From positions 930,001 through 994,000 of the forward strand of contig BCIA01000007.1 of NCBI GenBank assembly GCA_001599815.1: DNA of 64,000 nt, given 5' to 3'. A program made the position numbers and the translations under genes. The first letter of the stretch is position 1; the number at the start of each line of letters is the position of its first letter. Shown piece after piece: positions 56,001 to 64,000 of this stretch. The notes under the pieces were generated by a model. It was not told the origin of the DNA. It saw nothing but the letters and a program-made list of their open reading frames with translations, and made no database searches. Origin of the DNA: Furcasterigmium furcatum (Eukaryota > Ascomycota > Sordariomycetes > Glomerellales > Plectosphaerellaceae).

Positions 56001-59000
56001 CTGAATGGTGTCGCGGGAGAATCTGCCGTGGCAGTCTTGGTCTTGGCCTTGACGGTAGAACCCATGAACACCTCGAGGAAAGTGGACTGGGCAGCCCGAG
56101 CAAGCTCCTCGTCCGGGTTGCTGAAGATGGTCAGGAGAACGCGGACCAGACCGGATGCCAGAAGCTCGGCGCTAGTGACACTCTCCAACACCTCTGCATC
56201 GAAGTAGGTGACGAGCCTCTCAAAAAGGGCCGTACCCTTATCCTCCGTAACGTGACCAAAGGTTCGGTGGAGGTAGAAATTCTCCATCTCCTCGGCAAGT
56301 TCTGAGAGGTTGGTGAGCACCTGAAGTGCCTTCTTCTTCATGGTCTTGCCCTGCTTTTCGGTGTCGTGAGTCTCGAGGAATTTCTTCGCCACATCCCTGA
56401 TCCTGGTCCTCAGGTTCGGGCCGTCAGTGAGATAGTGAGGAGGTGGGACGTCAAGAGACATTGTAGATCCCCTGGAGCTGACCGGCGAGCCGGTGCCTTC
56501 TTCGTCATCTTCGGCTTGGTGGTCATGGTCGTTTTCCTCGTCGTCGTCATCGTCGTCCGAGCCTTCACGGTCCTCTTCACCGTCATCCTTCTCGGACTCG
56601 TCCCCCGAACGGTTGCCCTCAGCCTCGCCTGTGGTGGTCTCTTGCTCGGCAGGTTCCGGTGTTTGTACGGTTGACGAAGCACTCCTCTCTGGCTGAGGAA
56701 TCTCCTGGTTCGCGAGCTTGTTAATCTCGGAGATGACACCCTCCCGGTATAACTGGTACCGGTAGATGTCATCGAGACGACTCAGAAGCAGCTCAGTGGC
56801 CTGCAGACCCAACATGACAAGCGACGGGTGGTCTTGTTGGGAGAGAATTGACGCGAGGAACGAGGCGTAGGGTACCATCTTAAGCGCCTCCCCGAGAATG
56901 GCCTCGTCCAGGTTGGATAGCATCTTGAGCTGCGCCGTGAGAACCTTCTGACGAACGTTAAGGTTGACGGTACTCGAGAAGGCGTCTGTCAGAGTTGGGA
57001 ACAGAATGAGGGCGAACCGCCGCACCTCCTCCTTGCAACTGCCCAGGAGCTCCAAGCGCTTGTCGTTAGGGGACTTGCGAGCTTTGCCCGGTGCAGTCGA
57101 GGACGGGGTGATCGGCTCGGCCGCGTTCATCTCGACGAAGTCTCCGTAAGCCGGCTCGGCATTGCGCGGCAGGCTAGGCAGAAGCTCGCAGATAACATTC
57201 AGGGTCTCGATGATCTGCTCCCTGGGTCGGTGGATGAGTGCCTGCATGATAACGACACTGTCAAGCTTGGAGGCGACGTCTTCAGTCCCGCTAGGCGGGG
57301 AAACACCAGTGAGGATCTGATACAGCACCTCGACAACGTTCAGCTTGAACAGCTCGGCTGAAAGCTGGGGGCTCGATCTGGCAGTGAAGGCCAGGACGCG
57401 GAGGAATTGTGTATGGATGTTGGGACCGATGAGATTGGTGGTGCCGGGCACCAGGAGGCGCAAGACGGCCTTGAGCAGGTCGACGCTGACAAGTTCCTCT
57501 AGCTTGGACGGCTGGTACTTGAAGCTCTCGACGATGCCAGAGACACACAGAGAGGCTTGCTCAACCACTCGCTGGTCGTTGCTACTGAGAACGTTGAGAA
57601 GCGTAGGCATGACGTCTCGAATGACGGGGAAAGAATCTTCGGGGATGTTGCGGCAGCAGTTGGCGGCAGTCGTCACGGCGGTTCTCTGCGTGCTCGTGGC
57701 AAAGAAGTCAAGGTACGACAAGCAGGCAGTCAAGCCACCCTCACGAACGATGCTCGTGGGGTACTCTGAGGAAATCTTCTCAAGAGTGCTCAGGGCCTGC
57801 TCTGCGAGGTCGATGAAGGAGATCTCGAGCAGCTTCTGGCAGAGAACAGGAACGGCCCCGCCATAGACGACGTTAGCAACGCTCGCGGGCAAGGCCTCCA
57901 TCAGGTTGGCCAAGCAGCGGCACGCCAGCAGCATGATTTCGGGGTTCTCCTCGCCGGTGACCTCGTTGGGCTGCATCAGAGACACAAGCTCCTTGACGAA
58001 GGAGTCTGGCGAGAAGTGACCGGACAGGTTGTCCTCGTTGGACACAAGGAGGATATCGGACAGCTCTTGCAGAGCAATGAGCTGCATCGTAGGGTCTTCC
58101 TTCTGCCGCAGATTGGCGAGGAGGTCTCGCAGGCGGGACGAGAGGCCAGACATCATGCCCGTGAGCGCCCTAAGTGTGTTAGACAGTCCGGTCGCAGCAC
58201 CGCCAGGACCTCCGAATGCACTGAAGGGGTCGTCCTCGTCCTCATCTTCGTCGTATCTATCGACGTCGTCCTCGTCGCGATCCTCGCTATCGTCGTCTTC
58301 GGGGGCGTGCTCGGGGGGTGGCGGGGGCGAGGGCACCCTGTCCTTTGCGGATTCGTCTGTTCCTGTCATCGCAGTGTCTTGGTCGGCCGCATTGTTACTC
58401 GCGTTGCGTTTGCTTCGGCGTGTGGAGCTAGAAGGTTGGGCAGCGGGTTCTGCAAAGGCGAGGTTAGAGCAAGTTGTGATGCGTGGGAGGGGCACGGTTC
58501 CTACCATCATTCACTGTTTGTTGACGAGCCTTCTTGCCGCGGCTCGACTTGCGGCTGGAGGAGCCAGACTTGGAGCCAGCAGCGTTGTCGGAGCTGGCAC
58601 CGAGACCAGGAAGGTTCCTAGGAGAGTGTGAGCAGGCCAGGCTACACACAGCGTTTGGACGGAGCGCAAGGGACAGCTTACTCTGGACTCGACATCTTAT
58701 CCGACGTCTTTCCCTTCCTTCGGCCTTTGGACGGTACGGGAGTTTGCGTCTCCGGCTGTGACGCAGCAACGGACTCGGTCTTCTGTCTCTTGGAGCTACG
58801 TCGACCGGCCGAGGACGCAGGCTGAGCTGAACCCTGAGTGGGACTCGAGTGAACAGCAACGGCCTTCCTTTTCCTCACTGAGGCAGTCTCGTTCTTACTC
58901 GGGGTTGTCTGTGTCTCGGCGGGGACAGGTGCGGTCGGAGGGGATTCAGAGTCGGGGGCGGAAGCGTTCGAGGCTGCCAGGCTCGCGGCTTGGCGGGCGG

Positions 59001-59055
59001 AAGACCTAGTGACCCTGGTAGAGGTGAGCGGCTGTCCTCGGTTTGAGTTCGGCAT
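53093..59055 (-). CDS. ufd4: HECT-type E3 ubiquitin ligase, Ufd4/TRIP12-like
   Basis: Complement of 53093..53289, 53342..53491, 53548..58449, 58505..58617, 58682..59055; 1911 aa. The N-terminus is Ser/Lys-rich (TRSSARQAAS, RRSSKRQKTE) and disordered. Armadillo-like helical repeats fill about residues 250-700 (LQELSDILL, LACRCLANLMEALP, QASLCVSGIVESF). A long acidic, low-complexity middle follows. The C-terminal HECT domain begins near 1560 (GTGLGPTLEFYSNVSKEF) and ends in LPSVMTCVNYLKLPDY with catalytic Cys1878, then GAFHLS. Ufd4 adds ubiquitin to N-end-rule and ubiquitin-fusion substrates for proteasome decay. The last intron splits PIGG/FKAL just before the active-site lobe; all joins keep frame. 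Confidence 0.95.
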
Positions 59056-61319
59056 GGCGATGAGAGATGGGAGGTTAAAGACGAGAGGCGGGGCGGGGCG
59101 GTTTGGGTGATGCGGCAGGAGAGCTGCAGGCGTCGCCTTTCAGGGCCCCCGGCTGATCGAATCGACAACCCATACGCTGCTGCGATCGGTAGAGCTGATG
59201 GGGGGTCGATCTCAGATCTCTCTCGACTGGAGGAAGGCTGAAGATAGGTAGATGACTGGGGTGGGATGTGGAGGCGGGGGAGAGGTTGGAGTGGCCTCGA
59301 AACCCGGCGTCACCGTTGTGGAGGAGAGTGAAGATGCCGGGGGAAGAATGGGAATGGTGTACAGAAGTAGAAAGTGTTGGAGGGGCAGGATCGAAGGTTG
59401 TGAGGTGGAATTTTGGGCCTGGTCCCGGTGTGCGAGAAGTTGTTTTTGGGCGGTGACCCGCAGGCACCAAACAGCCTGGCTGGATCTTAGGCAGGCGGCG
59501 GCTCTTGTCTTTCGCGAGGCAGGTACCAGGGAGATGGGGGATGCAGATGCAGATGCACCGATCACTGGAGGGTTGGTGGGTTGGAAGAGGCAGGTGCAAA
59601 GGGAAAAGTGATATGACCCACGGGCGGGCGGATAAAAGGGCAGGAGCGAACAGGAGCGAGCCTCAATAGGATGGACGGTTCCTATCTGCTTTCCTCGTCT
59701 TGGTGTTTTCGCCGTGCCTGTGCCTTTGTCTGTTGCCAAACCATTCGGCGTGACCAGGCCATTGAGGTACACCTTTACGTGGGTACTAGGTACCGAAAGA
59801 TGGTTTCCCCAAGGTTCTGGCTGACGCAACTGGCCCACAAAGCTCCCTGAGGCGTCTATGGGCAACGCGGCAGAGTCTCGTCTTTTGGCCTTGGTGACTC
59901 CGTCGGCAGCGATATGACAAGCGACGGAAAGTGGCAGGGCAGGGGATGGATGATAGGTAGGACGGACGATACGGGACGGGACGGGGCTCTCTATCACCAC
60001 GAACAACAAGACGGAATGCCAAACCTACCTCTGGGATGGCGATACGGAGCTGTTGCGGCTGTTGGGATCCCCACTCAGCGCAGAGCTGTCTCGTCCGTAC
60101 GGCGATATGGTCGTCGTCGTGGTCGTCGTGGTCGTCGCTGTCGTCGTCGGAGGTTGGCGCACTGGCGGTTCGTGGTCGACTACCAATCTGGAGCGCGGGC
60201 TTGCAAGTGCTGTTCGTTCTGCCATGGATTACGCCATGAGGCACGGCAGCAGCGGCGGGCTTTGGACGCAGATTGTTTCTCCAGCTCTTGTAACTATTTA
60301 TTCTGGGCGTTCGTCGGGGACACAGCTATGTCTGGTCTGATCGCTCGATTAAATCGTCGGCTGAGGGGACGGACAGCAATGCGGCGGTCAGGTTTGAGAG
60401 TGATCGGTCAGCGTCGGCGGCTCACGGACACGCATCGGTGCAGCGTCTGCGGAGGCCGGTATTTGAAGCGTCTGGCAACTCGATCGGCGTCTGTACAGGG
60501 CACTCGTGGGTGTCGTCGATAGTCGTGTTGATGGTGATGAAGGGGAAATGATCGGTCGTGTGTGTGGGAGACGACTGACATTGGATGGGGGAAGACGGAC
60601 GGGCGAGCGACAGACAGACAGATGGATCATGGATGCGCTGTCCAGCCCGATGATGGGGCCCTATCGGTGGAGGTACATGTACCTTGCCAGCTGGGCTTGG
60701 GGGTCCGACAGCGCATCGATTACCCACAATTGCCATGTTCCNCCCCTCCCGGGTACAACCCATCACCGCCCCTCCACGATGGACCGATGCTCGCCCAACG
60801 AACACGGGGGCGGCGCTTGGCCTGGAACCTGTGTCCGTGTCTGGCACCAACAGGGGACGGGAGCATCATGCACACGGACGGCAAGGTGGTAATACCGGGC
60901 TACAAACAACCCCCCTGGAGTTTTCCCGACAGCGCCAGATCCGCGATGCTACCCAGCCAGTCTGCCAGTTTGCCGGCCAGCCAGCTAACCAGCCAGCAAG
61001 CCGTCTTTGTCATAGTAGAGGGTGGCATGCTCCGTCCAGCCGTTGACGACATGCATGGCCCGCACCAAGTTCCGATTATCCGCTAAGAAAGGCTCCCGCC
61101 GGGATCCGCCGTCTTCGGCGCTCCAACAAGCGAAAGCGGAGCCGCATCATTCATGATGTTTCCATCGGGTGCAGGGGGTCGGCAGATCCATCCATCCACC
61201 ACAACCTCCTAGAAACCAACACGTTCCAGCTTCTTCCACCTGAGGAGGCCAATCGTGCGCAGTCTCTTGTGCTGAAAATGTTCTAATATTTCTTCTTTGC
61301 TTGCTACGCCCCAGCCGCT
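59056..61319. other. Long intergenic region with a trinucleotide repeat and one ambiguous base
   Basis: About 2.3 kb between two minus-strand genes. It should contain the promoter of the Ufd4-like gene. Frames up to 265 codons occur, but none has a domain or usable splice sites. It includes the GTC-rich microsatellite at 60110-60150 and the only ambiguous base of the window (N at 60742). Confidence 0.5.
60110..60150 (+). repeat. GTC-rich imperfect microsatellite
   Basis: About 40 bp of GTCGTC/GTGGTC units with a few interruptions. It lies in an intergenic region. Confidence 0.75.
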
Positions 61320-62734
61320 CTATGCCTTCAGGCTATGTGCGCCGCCCTCAAACTCGCTGCAGTCATACTCATCCGGGTACTTATCAAGGTGCTGCTTGAG
61401 CTGCGCCATCTGCTTCTTCAGGTCCGGCGTCAGCTCCTCGTAGACATCCTCAAACATGGCCCGCATGGGCGGCTTGCTCGCCCCCTCGGCCTCCCGGAAT
61501 GCCTTGAGGATCTCGCTCCTCGTCGAGTCCCGGCACTCCTTCTCCTTCGCCTCGTCCCAGATGCCCTTGGCCTCCATCCACTTGCGCAGCCGCGTGATCG
61601 GGTTGTCGCGCCTCTTCCAGTCCTCCACCTCCACCCGCGCGCGGTACGCGAACGAGTCGTCCGAGGTGCTGTGGTGGCTCACGCGGTAGGTCATGGCCTC
61701 GATGAGCACGGGGCGGCCGCCGTTCTCGAGCGCCATCGCGCGGGCCTTCTTCGTCGCCTCGCGCACGGCCCAGATGTCGTTTCCGTCAACACGGATCGTG
61801 TCGATCCCGTACCCGATGCCGCGGCTCGCGATTCCATCGCCCCGGTACTGCTCCAGGGTCGGCGTCGAGATGGCGTAGCCGTTGTTGCGGCAGATGAAGA
61901 TGACGGGGCACGACCGAGTAGCGGCCATGTTCAGGGCGGCGTGGAAGTCGCCCTCGCTGGCTGCACCCTCGCCGAAGTATGTTGCTACCACGCGCGGGGG
62001 GATGCTCTGGTCCTGCGCCCGCTGCGTCTTCAGGGCGTACGCCGCACCAGAAGCCTGGGGCAGCTGCGTTGCCAGCGGCGACGATATCGTGTGCTTCGCT
62101 GGGTCAGCCTGGCTTCGCATCTCTCTGTTCGGGGGTCACTTACGATATTCAGCTCCTTGCTACCATAGTGCACCGGCATATTCCTACCCCTGCCCGGGTC
62201 CTTCGCATTGGCGAATAGCTGGTTCATGAAATCCGACGTCTTGAAGCCCCGCTGCTTGAATACACCCTGCTCGCGATACTGGCAGAAGATGACGTCCTCG
62301 GGCGCCAGCACGCTGGCAGAGCCCACGCTCAGCGCCTCCTCTCCGGCAGAGACCATGTAGAAACTGACGCGACCCTGTCGCTGGGCGTCGAACATGATCA
62401 GGTCCAGGACGGAAATGAAGACCATGTCCTTGTACAGCTTGGTGACCTCGGCGTCCGTCAAGTCCGGCACGAAGGAGGGGTCGACGATGGCGCCGTCCTG
62501 GTCGACGGCTCGGTAGGTCGGCATGGTGGGGTAGTCGGAGGGCGTCTCGTACTTGAGGGTGTGCGTGAAGGCGCTCTTCACAGCACCGGGAAAGGAGACA
62601 TGCTGGGCGTTCGGGCGCTGCGAGAGGCTGCTTGCCGCCCTGGAAGGGAGCGCGCGCAGCACGGCAGCGGAGGGAGAGGATCTGGGGATGCAGACCTGGC
62701 GGAGGTGAGCCGGCCGGATGACTCTGGACTTCAT
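61320..62734 (-). CDS. Branched-chain 2-oxoacid dehydrogenase E1 alpha subunit, mitochondrial
   Basis: Complement of 61320..62093 and 62144..62734; 454 aa. An Arg/Ser-rich presequence (MKSRVIRPAHLRQVCIP, ALPSRAASSL) suggests mitochondrial import. The E1 alpha core shows SFYMVSAGEEA, FCQYREQGV, the thiamine-diphosphate motif GEGAASEGDFHAALN to NN (238-268), and the phosphorylation loop YRVSHHSTSDDS with Ser339 equivalent to the regulated serine of the mammalian enzyme. The complex decarboxylates the keto acids of Leu, Ile and Val. The intron ends in AAG rather than CAG or TAG, but that join (KELNI then HTISSPLATQ) exactly matches the family. The beta subunit, E2 and E3 are not in the window. 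Confidence 0.96.
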
Positions 62735-63669
62735 GGCGACGAATTGACGAGAAATTCCAGGTGTTTTCTGGCGGAATGGTGAATCAGGATGGGCCAGAAT
62801 CCCGCTGTGCTGGGAAATGTGCGAAGGAAGAGGCAGGCGATGGGAGGTCGTGGTTCCAATGCCTCGGGGGCTCGACGTCATGTTGAGCCGACAGAAAGCG
62901 ACTCGGCGGATGGGCCAGACACTCATGGGCTCGGTCGGCAGAGGCGGGGAGCCGAGTGCCGTGGTGGGGCCCGGCACCGGCCCCTGCCCCTTGCAGGCGA
63001 CAACACCTCGACCAGCGAGCAGACAGCTCAGTAAGAGGCGCCATTGCGCGTGTTCAGCTTGATCTCACCCAGACATTACTCTACGGCTTACTAATAGGTA
63101 GACATCTAGCAGGTTTCGTCATGCCTTTCAAGACGACAATATGGCTGGACCGGCCATACATTTTCGCGTCCCGATTCCAAGTTGTCGTCGTCGGCTTGTC
63201 TGCCAGATGATCAAAAACAAACAGTCAGACACCCAGATTTCCATCCTCCAGGTATTCTGATCATCACGCGCACCAGGGTTCCACGTGCGGTCCCCTGGCT
63301 CGCATCGTCAGCTGCGAATTTTGAGATGGAGTCTGCCAAGGACAAACTCTCAGCAGCCACCGAGGGACTCTGAGCGCCAGGGTTCAGCCTGAGAAGTATG
63401 AACCACAACGAAATGACGTAGAATGCCATATCTCGAGAGCACCCCGTTTTTGAGGAAGATAGTTTTTGCAGCCAGCTCACCTTCTTGCAAGCCACTTTCG
63501 TGGGCGATCATGTATAAAGAGAATGTAGGGCTCGAGAAAGGGGTGGGCAAATCTTCTCTCCTCCCTAATTATCACGTCCGTTTGAGTTATACAATGTCGA
63601 CACAACTCCACGATGAAAAAGACTTTGGGCCCACCACCGGCTGGTTTCCGACAATGGCTGATAAATGAA
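62735..63669. other. Divergent intergenic region with repeat copy C
   Basis: About 0.9 kb between the E1 alpha gene and the partial gene at the window end. It carries a partial match to the dispersed repeat at 63122-63178. A short frame at 63423-63668 ends directly before ATG 63670. Confidence 0.45.
63122..63178 (-). repeat. Dispersed repeat, partial copy C
   Basis: Its reverse complement contains TATGGCCGGTCCAGCCAT, closely matching the core of copies A (22248-22267) and B. Only about 45-55 bp align, so this is a weaker, truncated or older copy. Confidence 0.5.
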
Positions 63670-64000
63670 ATGGCCTCCGACCTCACGCCCGACATTCTCC
63701 AAGATGGCCTCGCCGTCACCCGCTTTCCGCCGGTGGAGGGGTCGACCAGGACGGAAGAGATCTCTGCTCACCTCCAGCTATGGGCTTCACATGAGCTGCC
63801 TGACCCTATGAATACGGGCGATTTCAAGGCTGTAGATGACCTCCTATGGCTATGGCGCTGCACTCGCCCGCTGATCGGCGGCTACATCTCCAGGGCCACA
63901 CACAAGTTCCCGGCAACCGCGTATCTCGCGCCCCCAAGACTCTGTCTCGAAAAGAGCCTCACCACGGACGTCCTGACCCTTCCCGAGAGACGGCGGTTTT
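63670..64000 (+). CDS. Partial hypothetical protein, cut by the window end
   Basis: From ATG 63670 the frame is open for 110 codons to the last base without a stop, so at least the start of a gene is present. The protein begins MASDLTPDILQDGLAVTR and continues with Trp-rich segments (LLWLWRCTRPLIGGYISRA). I do not recognise a family. An in-frame stop just upstream (63666-63668 in another frame) does not affect it, and an intron nearby cannot be ruled out. Confidence 0.5.
   Translation, partial: MASDLTPDILQDGLAVTRFPPVEGSTRTEEISAHLQLWASHELPDPMNTGDFKAVDDLLWLWRCTRPLIGGYISRATHKFPATAYLAPPRLCLEKSLTTDVLTLPERRRF

Noticed and set aside
1..64000. CRISPR arrays, prophage or insertion sequences
   Set aside because: Not expected in a fungal nuclear genome and no regularly spaced direct repeats or transposase frames were seen.

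Overview
The window looks like a nuclear contig from a filamentous ascomycete, most likely a Sordariomycete and possibly Colletotrichum or a relative. The basis is short 50-80 nt introns with GTRAGT donors, CTAAC-like branch sites and YAG acceptors, GC-rich third codon positions, and a typical fungal gene set (Zn2Cys6 regulator, exocyst Sec3, Ufd4, Tok-type K+ channel, branched-chain ketoacid dehydrogenase E1 alpha). The genus is an inference. I worked out spliced models by hand; nearly all exon joins keep frame and restore recognisable family motifs.

Layout: 2.1-7.2 kb holds a seven-helix rhodopsin-like membrane protein and a secreted GMC flavoenzyme. 8.1-11.1 kb holds two housekeeping genes on the minus strand (complex I 51-kDa subunit, dynactin p27). 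11.9-27.1 kb is rich in tailoring-type enzymes: an MBOAT acyltransferase, three short-chain dehydrogenases, a Zn2Cys6 regulator divergent from one of them, a secreted gamma-glutamyltranspeptidase and a cytochrome P450. No PKS, NRPS or terpene synthase is present, so calling this a biosynthetic cluster is speculative. Inside it, at 16.5-17.8 kb, lies a patch of dead genes: a decayed branchpoint-binding-protein (SF1/BBP) copy with six in-frame stops, all of them TAG or TAA, and a kinase Gly-loop fragment.

28-44 kb mixes lineage-specific genes (an unrecognised basic/acidic protein, a six-cysteine secreted protein, a secreted amidase, an N-glycosylated membrane protein, an alpha/beta-hydrolase-like protein lacking the Ser nucleophile) with a PP2A activator. 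44-63 kb is mostly conserved cell biology: Tok1-like channel, Sec3, the Ufd4-like HECT ligase and BCKDH E1 alpha. The last 331 bases open a gene that runs off the end.

Non-genic signals of interest are a tandem pair of tRNA-like, T-tailed repeats (52.1-52.5 kb), a dispersed repeat of about 105 bp with two good copies and one partial copy (22.2, 35.3 and 63.1 kb), and one ambiguous base at 60742.
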